Shown here: piece after piece, positions 55,125-63,325 of the stretch
Layout: each line of letters opens with the position of its first letter
Numbering within the stretch: the stretch's first letter is position 1
Source: Azonexaceae bacterium
GTDB lineage: Bacteria > Pseudomonadota > Gammaproteobacteria > Burkholderiales > Rhodocyclaceae
DNA length: 64,000 nt
Reading direction: 5' to 3'
Assembly (NCBI GenBank): GCA_013335535.1
Contig: JAAXVL010000011.1
Coordinates: 1-64,000 of the forward strand
Made by a program: the position numbers and the translations under genes
Notes under the pieces: model-generated
The model's input: the letters and a program-made list of their open reading frames with translations, nothing else
Told to the model about the DNA's origin: nothing
Databases searched by the model: none

Positions 55125-56192
55125 CTACGCCGTTTCGTACCACCCCTTCGAGGCGTTCACGACTCTTACCACCAGCAGCATCACCGGCACTTCGATGAGG
55201 ACGCCGACCACGGTGGCCAGCGCCGCCCCGGACTCGAACCCGAACAGGCTGATGGCGGCAGCCACAGCCAGTTCGAAGAAGTTGGAGGCGCCAATCAACG
55301 CCGATGGACAGGCGACGTTGTGCTTCTCGCCGACGGCCTTGTTCAGCCAGTAGGCCAGGGCCGAGTTGAAGAACACTTGAATCAGGATAGGCACGGCCAG
55401 CAGGGCGATAACCAGCGGCTGCCTGAGGATGGCTTCGCCCTGGAAGGCAAAGAGCAGTACCAGCGTCGCCAGCAAGGCCGAGATGGACCACGGGCCTATC
55501 CTCGCCATGGCGGCATCGAAAGCTGCCTGCCCCTTGGCCAGCAGCGATTTGCGCCAGAATTGGGCCAGCGCCACCGGAATCACGATGTAGAGGACGACCG
55601 AGGTCAGCAGCGTGTTCCACGGCACGGTAATCGACGAAATCCCGAGCAGGAAGGCGACCAGCGGCGCAAAAGCAAAGACCATGATGGTGTCGTTGATGGC
55701 GACCTGCGAGAGCGTGAACAGCGGATGCCCGTTGGTCAGCCGGCTCCACACGAAGACCATGGCCGTACAGGGCGCGGCAGCCAGCAAGATGAGGCCGGCG
55801 ATGTAGCTGTCCAGTTGCTCGACCGGCAGCATCGGCGCAAACAGGTTGCGAATGAACAGCCAGCCGAGGAAAGCCATCGAAAACGGCTTGACCAGCCAGT
55901 TGACGAACAAGGTCACGCCGATGCCGCGGACGTGCTGTTTCATCTCGGCCAGGGCGCCGAAATCGACCTTGACCAGCATCGGAATGATCATTACCCAGAT
56001 GAGCAGGCCGACTGGCAGATTGACCTGGGCGACTTCGAGCCGACCGATGGCCTGGAAGAGGCCGGGGGCCAACTGACCAACGGCGATCCCGGTCACGATG
56101 CAGAGGAAGACCCAGACGGTCAGGAAGCGCTCAAAGACGCTCATTGACGTGCCTGCGGCGAGTTTGGCGGTCATTTCACATTGGGCGGACAT
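55125..56192 (-). CDS. acr3: Acr3 arsenite efflux permease
   Basis: Acr3 exports arsenite across the inner membrane. The 355-aa protein has about ten TM helices and the family motifs, including the essential Cys in LAAAPCTAMVFVWSRLTNG, and the later LIGASNFFELAVAAA segment. It is in the operon arsR-arsC-acr3-permease-thioredoxin, with 9 bp from arsC. MSAQCEM at 56192 is the first start; an internal Met at MSVFERF is an alternative. Confidence 0.95.
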   Translation of the reverse strand: MSAQCEMTAKLAAGTSMSVFERFLTVWVFLCIVTGIAVGQLAPGLFQAIGRLEVAQVNLPVGLLIWVMIIPMLVKVDFGALAEMKQHVRGIGVTLFVNWLVKPFSMAFLGWLFIRNLFAPMLPVEQLDSYIAGLILLAAAPCTAMVFVWSRLTNGHPLFTLSQVAINDTIMVFAFAPLVAFLLGISSITVPWNTLLTSVVLYIVIPVALAQFWRKSLLAKGQAAFDAAMARIGPWSISALLATLVLLFAFQGEAILRQPLVIALLAVPILIQVFFNSALAYWLNKAVGEKHNVACPSALIGASNFFELAVAAAISLFGFESGAALATVVGVLIEVPVMLLVVRVVNASKGWYETA

Positions 56193-56201
56193 GGCGTTTT
56201 C

Positions 56202-56615
56202 TTAGAGGCCCAAGGCTGCACGAACTGCGGGCACCAGTCTGGCCCGGATGTCGTCACGGACCGCAATGAAGCTTTCCAGGGGCTCGCCATGCGGGTCATG
56301 AAAACCAACATGGATGCGCTGTACGGGGCGGGGGAATACGGGGCAGGTTTCCCTGGCGTTGTCGCAGACGCTGACCACGAGGTCAATGTCGTCATTCATT
56401 ACCGTCTCGACGGTCTTGGGCGTCAGGCTTTCGGTCGGCAGGCCGGCCAGCTTCAAGGCTTCGACGGCACCGTCAGCGACCTTGGGCTGCGGGCTGGTAC
56501 CGGCTGAGATGGCGCGCACCTGGCCAACGAGGTCATGGTTCAGGATGGCTTCGCCCATCTGGGAGCGACAGGAGTTGCCGGTGCACAGTACGAGCACGGT
56601 CTTGAGCTTTGACAT
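56202..56615 (-). CDS. arsC: ArsC, thioredoxin-coupled arsenate reductase (LMW-PTP type)
   Basis: This 137-aa reductase has the LMW-PTP loop CTGNSCR (about residue 11) and the additional redox cysteines in VVSVCDNARETCPVFP (about 82 and 89), the thioredoxin-dependent mechanism. It reduces arsenate to arsenite for Acr3. The start overlaps the arsR stop by one nucleotide (TGATG). Confidence 0.95.
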   Translation of the reverse strand: MSKLKTVLVLCTGNSCRSQMGEAILNHDLVGQVRAISAGTSPQPKVADGAVEALKLAGLPTESLTPKTVETVMNDDIDLVVSVCDNARETCPVFPRPVQRIHVGFHDPHGEPLESFIAVRDDIRARLVPAVRAALGL

Positions 56616-56971
56616 CAGGATTTCTTTCCGATTTTGGTGCGGCGCTTCTCGCTGGTGTCACAGCAGGCGGTCTTGGGAAGGCAGGCTTCGCCCTGGCAGC
56701 AGTTGCTCGTCAGGAAGGCAATCAGATCATCCATCGTCGGGTAGTTTGCCGAGTAATGGATGAAGCGGCTTTCGCGCTCCCCGGTAATCAGGCCCACGCG
56801 GCTGAGGTGGGCCAGGTGGAACGACAGCGTGGCGGGCGCCATGCCCAGTTGTTCGCCAATGGCGCTGGCATTGATGCCTTCCGGGCCGGCTTCCACGAGC
56901 AGGCGGAAGATGCTCAAACGAGATTCATGACCCAGGGCAGCGAGAAGTTCGGCTGCGTTTAAAGTTTCCAT
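56615..56971 (-). CDS. arsR: ArsR-family repressor with a Cys-rich tail
   Basis: This 118-aa protein is a winged-helix ArsR/SmtB repressor (LLAALGHESRLSIFRLLVEAGPEGINASAIGEQLGMAPATLSFHLAHLSRVGLI). The As(III)-binding site seems to be C-terminal: NCCQGEACLPKTACC provides five cysteines, unlike the CVC site of E. coli ArsR. It is the first gene of the operon and has a palindromic operator at 56972-56991. Confidence 0.93.
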   Translation of the reverse strand: METLNAAELLAALGHESRLSIFRLLVEAGPEGINASAIGEQLGMAPATLSFHLAHLSRVGLITGERESRFIHYSANYPTMDDLIAFLTSNCCQGEACLPKTACCDTSEKRRTKIGKKS

Positions 56972-56991
56972 GATTCGAGTATTGTCGAATC
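56972..56991. promoter_or_regulatory. ArsR operator
   Basis: GATTCGA (56972-56978) and TCGAATC (56985-56991) with a 6-bp spacer form a perfect inverted repeat directly before the arsR start codon, consistent with autoregulation. Confidence 0.75.
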
Positions 56992-57126
56992 AATGGATAA
57001 AGTCCAGTGACGCTTTTGTGACGTATGTCGGAGAGGGTGATGCACAGGCAATTACCGCGATTTGCCGATTCGTTTAGTAAATATCGATACGCTGTTCTGC
57101 GGCAGACTGTCCTGGCTGGATTCGGC

Positions 57127-57522
57127 TCAGCTTGCGCCTGGGCTTGGTCCGTCGGTCAGTCCGCTGTCGAGCAGCCGTTCGCATTCCGCCATGAGCGATT
57201 CGGCGATGTCGGAATGATGGTTGGGGTCGAGCGCTTCCATCATGTCGTGGGCCGTGTACATGCCGGCTTCGCGTGACAGGCTGCCCTGGATCTGGCGAGC
57301 GAGCTGGTCGCTGAGGGCGGAGAGTTGGCGGCGTTCAGCCAGTGGCAACTTGTTTTTCGAGCGCGATAGCCAATCGGCGGCCAGGCTGGCGCCCTGCGCC
57401 TCGGTCAGCCACTGGCCGTGTTCGTAAAACGCCGTCAGGCGCTCGGCGGCCAGGGCAAAAATCAGCGCGACGCGCATGCCGCGTTCGGTCATCGAGGGGC
57501 GGGCAGCCTTCTCCCTGGTCAT
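57127..57522 (-). CDS. Hypothetical helical protein
   Basis: This 131-aa protein is predicted helical with an acidic C-terminal half (LDPNHHSDIAESLMAECERLLDSG) and a basic start (TREKAARPSMTERGMRVALIFALAAERLTAFYEHGQWLTEAQ). There is no signal peptide or TM helix. The family is not recognised. It is divergent from the LRR-kinase gene, whose start lies 68 bp away, so the two could share a regulatory region. Confidence 0.6.
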   Translation of the reverse strand: MTREKAARPSMTERGMRVALIFALAAERLTAFYEHGQWLTEAQGASLAADWLSRSKNKLPLAERRQLSALSDQLARQIQGSLSREAGMYTAHDMMEALDPNHHSDIAESLMAECERLLDSGLTDGPSPGAS

Positions 57523-57589
57523 GTGTCACCATCTTTTGTTATCCTGCCGCACCTTATCACGCCCGCCCGGCGGAATGCCCCGAATGCCA

Positions 57590-58918
57590 ATGAACACCCT
57601 CGAAGACCTGCGCGCCGGCAAGCTGGCCGGGAGCCGTCGCCTGAAACTGGCCTGCGGATTGACGGAATTCCCCCGCGAGATCTTTGATCTGGCCGAGACG
57701 CTGGAGATTCTGGATTTATCGGGAAACGCGCTGGCAACGCTGCCCGATGAGCTGCCCAGGCTGCACCGGCTGCGCATCCTGTTTTGTTCGGACAACCGCT
57801 TCACCACATTGCCGGCGGTGATCGGCCAATGCGCCGAGTTGCAGATGGTTGGCTTCAAGGCCAACCGGATTCGGCTGGTGCCGGCGGCAGCCTTGCCGCC
57901 CAAGCTGCGCTGGCTGATTCTGACCGATAACGAACTCGGCGAATTGCCACCCGAAATCGGCCGCTGCACCCGCCTGCAAAAACTCATGCTGGCCGGCAAT
58001 CAGCTGCGCGCGCTGCCAGCCGAAATGGCCCATTGCAACGCTCTGGAACTGTTGCGCATCGCAGCCAACCAGCTGACTGCCTTGCCGGACTGGCTGCTGA
58101 CACTGCCGAAATTGTCCTGGCTGGCCTATGCCGGCAACCCGTTTTGCCCGGAGGCGCCGCGTCCTGCCGTCGTTTCGCCCATTCATTGGGACGATCTGCA
58201 GGTCAAGCATCAACTGGGCGAGGGCGCCTCCGGGGTCATTCATCACGCCGAGTGGCGCTCGGATGGCGGAACGCAGCCAGTGGCGCTCAAGCTGTTCAAG
58301 GGTGCGATAACCAGCGACGGTTTACCGCTCAACGAGATGAACGCCTGCCTGACGGCCGGCGCGCATCGGCATCTGATTCCCGTGCTCGGCAAGCTGGCGG
58401 CGCACCCGGAGGCGGCCCACGGGCTGGTCATGGCGCTCATCGACAGCAACTTCCGCAACTTGGCCGGGCCGCCCAGCCTCGATTCGTGTACGCGTGACGT
58501 TTATCAGGCGAGGGCCAGATTCGACCTCGATGCCGCCCTGCGTATCGCGCTCGCCATCGCTTCCGCCGCCGAACACCTGCACGCCCGGGGCATCACGCAT
58601 GGTGATCTGTACGCCCACAACATTCTGCATGGCGCCGATGGGCAGGCCCTGCTTGGCGACTTCGGCGCCGCTTCGTTCGTGCCGCCGGATAACCCGCTCG
58701 TCGCGACGGCCTTGCAGCGCATCGAAGTGCGAGCATTTTCGTGTTTGCTCGAAGAGTTGCTGGAGCGGATTGGGCCGACTGCGGAGACTTCCACGGTCAA
58801 CCGGGAAAAAGTCGAAAAATTGAAATTCCTGCAGGCCGACTGCGCGCAGGAAAACGTCTCGGCTCGCCCGCTATTTGCCGAAATCGTTTCTGTGCTCGGC
58901 GTGCTGATGCCGGGCTGA
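57590..58918 (+). CDS. Leucine-rich-repeat protein with a serine/threonine-kinase domain
   Basis: The 442-aa cytoplasmic protein has about six N-terminal LRRs (ILDLSGNALATLPDELPRL, LRWLILTDNELGELPPEIGRC, KLMLAGNQLRALPAEMAHC and so on, residues about 30-190). A kinase domain follows: P-loop LGEGASGVIHHAEW, Lys in VALKLFKG, catalytic HGDLYAHNILHG and DFGAAS. A similar LRR-kinase family is known in pseudomonads. Residues about 400-413 (STVNREKVEKLKF) come from a dispersed repeat copy, near the C-lobe end. Start chosen at MNTLEDLRAGKLAG. Confidence 0.88.
   Translation: MNTLEDLRAGKLAGSRRLKLACGLTEFPREIFDLAETLEILDLSGNALATLPDELPRLHRLRILFCSDNRFTTLPAVIGQCAELQMVGFKANRIRLVPAAALPPKLRWLILTDNELGELPPEIGRCTRLQKLMLAGNQLRALPAEMAHCNALELLRIAANQLTALPDWLLTLPKLSWLAYAGNPFCPEAPRPAVVSPIHWDDLQVKHQLGEGASGVIHHAEWRSDGGTQPVALKLFKGAITSDGLPLNEMNACLTAGAHRHLIPVLGKLAAHPEAAHGLVMALIDSNFRNLAGPPSLDSCTRDVYQARARFDLDAALRIALAIASAAEHLHARGITHGDLYAHNILHGADGQALLGDFGAASFVPPDNPLVATALQRIEVRAFSCLLEELLERIGPTAETSTVNREKVEKLKFLQADCAQENVSARPLFAEIVSVLGVLMPG
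58788..58829 (+). repeat. Dispersed repeat copy 13 (inside the LRR-kinase gene)
   Basis: Exact core CCACGGTCAACC (58791-58802), then GGGAAAAA, GTCGAAAAATTGAAATTCC; read in frame as STVNREKVEKLKF. Confidence 0.88.
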
Positions 58919-58954
58919 CCGGCGGCAGCCCGTCCATCGGCCATCAATTCAGGC

Positions 58955-59920
58955 TCATAACCAGCCGACGCGCTTGAATTTGGCGTAAAGCGCGACACAG
59001 GTCACGCTGATGACGGAAAGCGCCATCGGGTAGCCGAATTCCCATTGCAGCTCGGGCATCGCCTTGAAGTTCATTCCCCAGATGCCGGCAAACGCCGTGG
59101 CGACGGCAAAAATACCGGCCCAGGCCGCCAGCTTCTTATTCACTTCGCTCTCTTCGATGGTCACCATCGACAGATTGACCTGAATCGCCGTGCCGATGGT
59201 GTCCCGGATGTTGTCGAGCGAAGAATTGATCCGGACAAGATGATCGTAAACGTCGCGAAAGTAGTCGCGGCTATTGGCGCAAACCGCCGGCCCACGGCCA
59301 CTCGAGAGCTTGCCGGTCGCCTCCATCAACGGCGCGACGGCATGCTTGAGGTGGGTGATCTTGCGTTTCAGATCATAGAGACGCTCGATATTGCTGCGGG
59401 CAGCCCCCTTGGCAAAAATCTGCTCCTCGATTTCCTCGAGTTCAGACTCCAGCCGGTCCATGATCGGAAAATAGCGGTCGACAACCGCATCCATCAGGGC
59501 ATAGAGGACAAAGCCAGCACCCTGAACGAGCAGATGCGGCTCCCGCTCGCAGCGATTGCGCACCCCGAGAAAACCCTGCTGGCTATGGTTTCTGACCGAC
59601 AGAACGTAGTTCTTTCCGACGAAGACATTGACCTCGCCGATATTGAATTCGCCATCGACCTCTTCCAGCAGGTGCATGACGGCGAACACCGAGTCGCCAT
59701 ACTCCTCGATCTTCGGCCGCTGGTGGCCATGCCGGGCATCCTCGACGGCCAGTTCGTGCAGCCCGAACTCCTCCTGCATCTGATCCAGTTCCTGCGCCGT
59801 CGCGTCGCGCAGGGCGACCCAGACGAAGCAATCCGGTTTGGCCAGATAGTCGCTGATTTCCTTGACCGCCATGTCGGCCAGGCGCGAGCCATTTTCGTAG
59901 GCGACGCAGTTGATCAGCAT
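58955..59920 (-). CDS. corA: CorA-family magnesium/cobalt transporter
   Basis: CorA is a pentameric Mg2+/Co2+ channel. The 321-aa protein has the long cytoplasmic N-terminal domain, the pore helices with the GMN signature (GIWGMNFKAMPE, about residue 281) and a second TM helix (YPMALSVISVTCVALYAKF) before the basic C-terminus KRVGWL. The length matches the family. The ATG at 59920 has no strong ribosome-binding site but fits the family. Confidence 0.95.
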   Translation of the reverse strand: MLINCVAYENGSRLADMAVKEISDYLAKPDCFVWVALRDATAQELDQMQEEFGLHELAVEDARHGHQRPKIEEYGDSVFAVMHLLEEVDGEFNIGEVNVFVGKNYVLSVRNHSQQGFLGVRNRCEREPHLLVQGAGFVLYALMDAVVDRYFPIMDRLESELEEIEEQIFAKGAARSNIERLYDLKRKITHLKHAVAPLMEATGKLSSGRGPAVCANSRDYFRDVYDHLVRINSSLDNIRDTIGTAIQVNLSMVTIEESEVNKKLAAWAGIFAVATAFAGIWGMNFKAMPELQWEFGYPMALSVISVTCVALYAKFKRVGWL

Positions 59921-59960
59921 GCTTTTAACCCCCGTAATTTTAGATAGCGCCTGAACATCC

Positions 59961-61019
59961 CTAACGGCCCTTCGTCACGATTTGCGGCAAGGACCAGGCG
60001 CCGCCCGGTGCGATCAGCCGGCACATGCCCGTGCTGGAAGCCTCGGTCTGAACAAACTGATTGCCGTCCCAGGTCCAGCTATCAGAAGACCAGCAGTCGC
60101 CCAGGCCGCGGCCTTTTTGCATGGATGAAATCTCGCTTCCGTTGAGGTCGGAACCCGAGTAGGTGACGAGCACGGGATGAAACGGCGGTTGGGCATTGAT
60201 GACCCAATAGCCGTAACCCGCGTTGTAGGCGCCCATCCAGCACCGGGCCGAGGCCAGCAACTGGGTGCTGTTCAGGCGCGCGATGGTGAGTCCCTCGGCG
60301 GCCAGCGTTTCGTCATCGAAGTCCGGGCAATCGTCGTCCTTGCCGATGGCGGTGCGCAGCGCCTTGCGCAGGCTTTTGTTCTTGGCCAGCTTGGCATCTT
60401 CCGGCAAGGTTTTGGGCAAGGGGGCGGCGACAACTTGCTGAGGCGGCAAGGGCGGTAGCACGTCGTCTTCGCCCTTTGGCCCCTTGCGGATGATGGCGCC
60501 CCGCGTGCCAAGGCGTCCCTGGAACTCATCCATTTTCAGCAACACGGCAGCGGCGCCCGCGCCGGAGAGTGGCCAGCGGTTGTCACCGGATGACCATTCG
60601 ATCGTTGTATTGCCGCGCAAGGCAGCGAGCAGAGCGGCGACCTGTTGGGGCGGCAGATCGGCCACCAGGGAATCCTGCGGAACGGTGACCCGGCCTGCCG
60701 GACGCTCGTTGATGTGCAAGGTCAACTTGATGTTCTTGGGTAGCGCGGCGTAAAAGGCTTCGTCCTCTTCGCCATAGCTGCCCAGCATCAGTTGCCCCTT
60801 GACCGCCTCGCCCGGCCCGGCGGCCCGGGTGAGCAGGACGGAAACGCGCCGCTCCGCGCCATCTTCACTATAACCTGCGGCACGGCAGGTGCGCGTGTTG
60901 TCGCAGACGATCTGCCAGTCGTTATGCGAAAAGCTGAGGCCGGGCAAGGGTTCGGCGGCCAGCACGTCGAGCGAGAACAGCGCCAGTGCAGCGAAGGTCA
61001 ATCGGGATGGATGAAACAC
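59961..61019 (-). CDS. Exported DUF1176 protein
   Basis: This 352-aa protein has an N-terminal signal peptide (RLTFAALALFSLDVLA) and matches the DUF1176 pattern: LSFSHNDWQIVCDNTRTCRAAGY near the N-terminus, VLLKMDEFQGRLGTRGAIIRKG in the middle, and the C-terminal GRGLGDCWSSDSWTWDGNQFVQTEASSTGMCRLI. Several cysteines (VCDNTRTC, SARCWMG, GDCW, GMC) could form disulfides. The function is unknown; it is periplasmic or outer-membrane associated. Confidence 0.82.
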   Translation of the reverse strand: MFHPSRLTFAALALFSLDVLAAEPLPGLSFSHNDWQIVCDNTRTCRAAGYSEDGAERRVSVLLTRAAGPGEAVKGQLMLGSYGEEDEAFYAALPKNIKLTLHINERPAGRVTVPQDSLVADLPPQQVAALLAALRGNTTIEWSSGDNRWPLSGAGAAAVLLKMDEFQGRLGTRGAIIRKGPKGEDDVLPPLPPQQVVAAPLPKTLPEDAKLAKNKSLRKALRTAIGKDDDCPDFDDETLAAEGLTIARLNSTQLLASARCWMGAYNAGYGYWVINAQPPFHPVLVTYSGSDLNGSEISSMQKGRGLGDCWSSDSWTWDGNQFVQTEASSTGMCRLIAPGGAWSLPQIVTKGR

Positions 61020-61040
61020 GCGTTTGCCCTTTCCGGGGAA

Positions 61041-61442
61041 TCAATTCGGCGCCGAGAGCGCCCGCGAAATCCGTTGCCGTGCCACGGTCGGACGCGGCAC
61101 CTTGATGTCAAACCAGCTGCGCACGTCCTGGTCGAGGCAGATGCCGTGCATGTAGTTGTAGAGCGCCTTGTTGAGCGCCTTGCCGAGGCGGTCGTGATCG
61201 ACGCCGGTGGGGTCGATGAAATGTACGTCGTTCTTGGCGAATTTGCCCGGCGGCAGCGGCTGCAGCTTGATGCCGTATTCACCCGGATTCATGCCGACCG
61301 GCGAATGCACGGTGCAGGAAAAGCGGTGGAAGAAGCCGGACTGGATGCAGTTTTCGGCAAAGAGCTGGCGCACGTATTCGAGAGCATCGACCGTGTCCTG
61401 CACGGTCTGCGTCGGGAAGCCGTAGCGCGTTAAATATTGCAT
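61041..61442 (-). pseudogene. C-terminal remnant of a radical SAM protein, truncated by the prophage
   Basis: The 133-aa open frame resembles the last part of B12-binding-type radical SAM proteins: YGFPTQTVQDTVDALEYVRQLF, GCIQSGFxHRFxxTxHSPVG (here ENCIQSGFFHRFSCTVHSPVG) and GKALNKALYNYMHGI. The N-terminal cobalamin-binding and the CxxxCxxC radical SAM parts are missing. The remnant begins at about 61440, where the composition shifts to AT-rich DNA leading into phage genes, so the gene is probably broken by the insertion. The missing 5' part should lie beyond the window. Confidence 0.7.
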
Positions 61443-61592
61443 ATTTTGTTGTTAGGTTGTCTATATTTGTGCAACAAATTTTACGGTAACGCGGTCGAAA
61501 TGACGTATTGATGGTGCTTGTACATAATTATGAATTACTAACTAGTAACTATTGGTGGACATACTTCTACATATCAAGGCAAAATCAAGAAC

Positions 61593-62096
61593 ATGAAACA
61601 CCATAAATCAAACATCGAGACCGGGAGTAAGGTTGTCGGAATCGTTCGGTCAACCGAAACGGTTAGCCTCGACCTGCTTCAAGCCGTCGACGCAACTGTG
61701 GCCAATCTTGCGGATTACACGAAGATTGTCGACGGTTTGGTGTCCATGCTGCGCACCTCGATAGACGACATCAAAAGTGTTGGCGTAACGGAGGGGGAAT
61801 ACATTGACCCCGACGATATCGCAATAGATGGTATGAACCGCTCCTTGGATCAATTCAAGGATCGTTTGGCCAAGATGGTCCTTCACCGTTCGGAGATCAA
61901 TAAAGATTGCCGTTTGCGGGACCACCATTGCGAGACCCTTCACGACTCGTACGACCTCGCAATGACTTCTGTCGCTGAGATAATCGAAGTTCTCTCTATT
62001 GCGCGAAGTGAAATTATCAAGCATGACTTGGCGGCTGAACCAAGGTGTGAACACTTCGCGACCGTTGAAGACTTGATCGCCAGTCTTCACAAATGA
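61593..62096 (+). CDS. Unknown 167-aa protein paired with a RelE-like gene
   Basis: This 167-aa acidic protein is predicted almost entirely helical, with a coiled-coil-like middle (ANLADYTKIVDGLVSMLRTSIDD, LDQFKDRLAKMVLHRSEINKD). It ends ATGA into the RelE-like gene. As partner of a toxin it may be an antitoxin, although it is longer than typical ones and shows no known DNA-binding motif. It could also be a phage accessory protein. Cysteines in CRLRDHHCETLHD and RCEHF are notable. I do not recognise the family. Confidence 0.6.
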   Translation: MKHHKSNIETGSKVVGIVRSTETVSLDLLQAVDATVANLADYTKIVDGLVSMLRTSIDDIKSVGVTEGEYIDPDDIAIDGMNRSLDQFKDRLAKMVLHRSEINKDCRLRDHHCETLHDSYDLAMTSVAEIIEVLSIARSEIIKHDLAAEPRCEHFATVEDLIASLHK

Positions 62097-62392
62097 CTGT
62101 CGTGGGGGGCGGGGGCGTTGTCATAACCTCGTGGAAAAAATCGAAGCGATTCCACAAAGAGTACGACAAACTCAACAACGACATGCGAGACATCGTCGAC
62201 CAGAAGTTGCAAGACCTTGCTAAGTCACCCCGCCCAGCCGGATTAGCCTTCGAAAAACTCAAGGGATATTCGAACCCCGAGATTTACACGGTTCACGCCA
62301 CCGGCAACTACAAAATTTCCATGGAAATAGTTTCCGGTAGCGCATTCCTTCGGCGGGTGTGCAACCACGATGAAATGGATTTAGCCCCCTAG
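62093..62392 (+). CDS. RelE/ParE-like toxin-fold protein
   Basis: The protein of up to 99 aa resembles the RelE/ParE fold: KKSKRFHKEYDKLNNDMRDIVDQKLQDLAKSPRP, a central GYSNPEIYTVHATGNYKISME, and a C-terminal LRRVCNHDEMD corresponding to the catalytic end of the family. The ATG at 62093 overlaps the preceding stop (ATGA). The glycine-rich start (VVGGGGVV) suggests the true start could be slightly later. It could be a translation-coupled toxin with the preceding gene as antitoxin. Confidence 0.65.
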   Translation: MTVVGGGGVVITSWKKSKRFHKEYDKLNNDMRDIVDQKLQDLAKSPRPAGLAFEKLKGYSNPEIYTVHATGNYKISMEIVSGSAFLRRVCNHDEMDLAP

Positions 62393-62613
62393 TCAGCCGT
62401 CACCAGCGGCCGTATCACCGTCATCTGTCCGTTACCAATCCAGAACGCGTTTTGAGCATCAATCACGGTGCGGTAAATCGCCGTGGTCAGTTCGTCACCC
62501 GCGGCAACCACCCGGCCGTCGGCGTCGAGTAGTGCGAGGGTAAGCGGTCGACCGTCGGTTCCCGTCGCAGTAATGCCGGTGTCGACCTTGGCGTTGATCT
62601 GAATACGGGTCAT
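62389..62613 (-). CDS. Small phage protein of unknown function
   Basis: This 74-aa protein begins MTRIQINAKVDTGITATG and has a beta-rich composition with a TLALLDADGRVVAAG segment. The start overlaps the end of the 100-aa gene by 4 bp, so the two are coupled. Its stop overlaps the convergent RelE-like stop by 4 bp. Its location downstream of tail genes suggests a minor tail or accessory role. Confidence 0.6.
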   Translation of the reverse strand: MTRIQINAKVDTGITATGTDGRPLTLALLDADGRVVAAGDELTTAIYRTVIDAQNAFWIGNGQMTVIRPLVTAD

Positions 62614-62912
62614 GCGCCCACCATCATGTCGTTGACGGTAATCCGGCGCAGGCTATCCGCAGCATGTCGGTACACCGTGCCGTCGTCCGCCCCCACCATC
62701 CCGACGGCCTGCAGGTCGTCACTGTCGAGGCACCAGGCGCCGTTATCAAGTTCGGGCGGGGTCAGGCTAGACCAGGCCACCACAACGCCGTCGGCGTCGA
62801 TTGTGGCGAACCTTACCGGCAGTCCGTTGACCAGGGTCGGCACCGCCTCGTTGCCGTGGGGGAATTCAACGACAACGAGGGCGGGCAGGGCACGAATATT
62901 TGCGGTTTTCAT
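62610..62912 (-). CDS. Small phage protein of unknown function
   Basis: This 100-aa protein begins MKTANIRALPALVVVEFPHGNEAVPTLVNG and shows beta-rich repeats (RFATIDADGVVVAW, VGADDGTVYRH). It resembles the 74-aa neighbour in tone. Both are part of the minus-strand phage operon downstream of the tape-measure gene. Confidence 0.6.
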   Translation of the reverse strand: MKTANIRALPALVVVEFPHGNEAVPTLVNGLPVRFATIDADGVVVAWSSLTPPELDNGAWCLDSDDLQAVGMVGADDGTVYRHAADSLRRITVNDMMVGA

Positions 62913-63014
62913 TCCAATTTCTCCAACGGGTTAAGGTAGAGAAATGTTAACCACAACTTAACTTATCATGTTAAGAATATTCGCTAAATAATTGAATTAA
63001 TTTGCTAAATTAAT

Positions 63015-63299
63015 TCACTGTTTGCTAAACAGGTTCCACACATCGTTTTCAATGTCGGGGGGTGGCGCACCGTCAGCGAATAGCCGGGCGACTAGCGGGT
63101 TGTCGTCTATTGCGATGGCCTTGTCCCGAATCGAAGGCAACATGGTTGCCCGAAAAAGTGCGTCGGCCATCAATACGCGCAACTCGCATTCGTCCGCCTG
63201 CGGTAAGTGCCTCGCCGCTTCTGCTGAAAAACGAATGGCCAGGTCCGCGATTACGTCGGCTAGTCGTTTGTCTTTCACGTTCAATAGTTCTTTTGCCAT
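63015..63299 (-). CDS. Small phage protein of unknown function
   Basis: This 94-aa protein starts MAKELLNVKDKRLADVIADLAIRFSAEAARHLPQ, helical and acidic at the end (PPPDIENDVWNLFSKQ). It is preceded by GGAG about 12 nt upstream. An AT-rich stretch of about 75 bp (62940-63014) separates it from the next gene and could hold a promoter or terminator. Confidence 0.58.
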   Translation of the reverse strand: MAKELLNVKDKRLADVIADLAIRFSAEAARHLPQADECELRVLMADALFRATMLPSIRDKAIAIDDNPLVARLFADGAPPPDIENDVWNLFSKQ

Positions 63300-63325
63300 T
63301 ATTTTGCTCTCCTGTTGGCCGCCGA

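Noticed and set aside
61641..61660. CGGTCAACCGAAACGG near the start of the 167-aa phage gene
   Set aside because: Matches only the middle of the core and is palindromic by chance; no AT-rich blocks.
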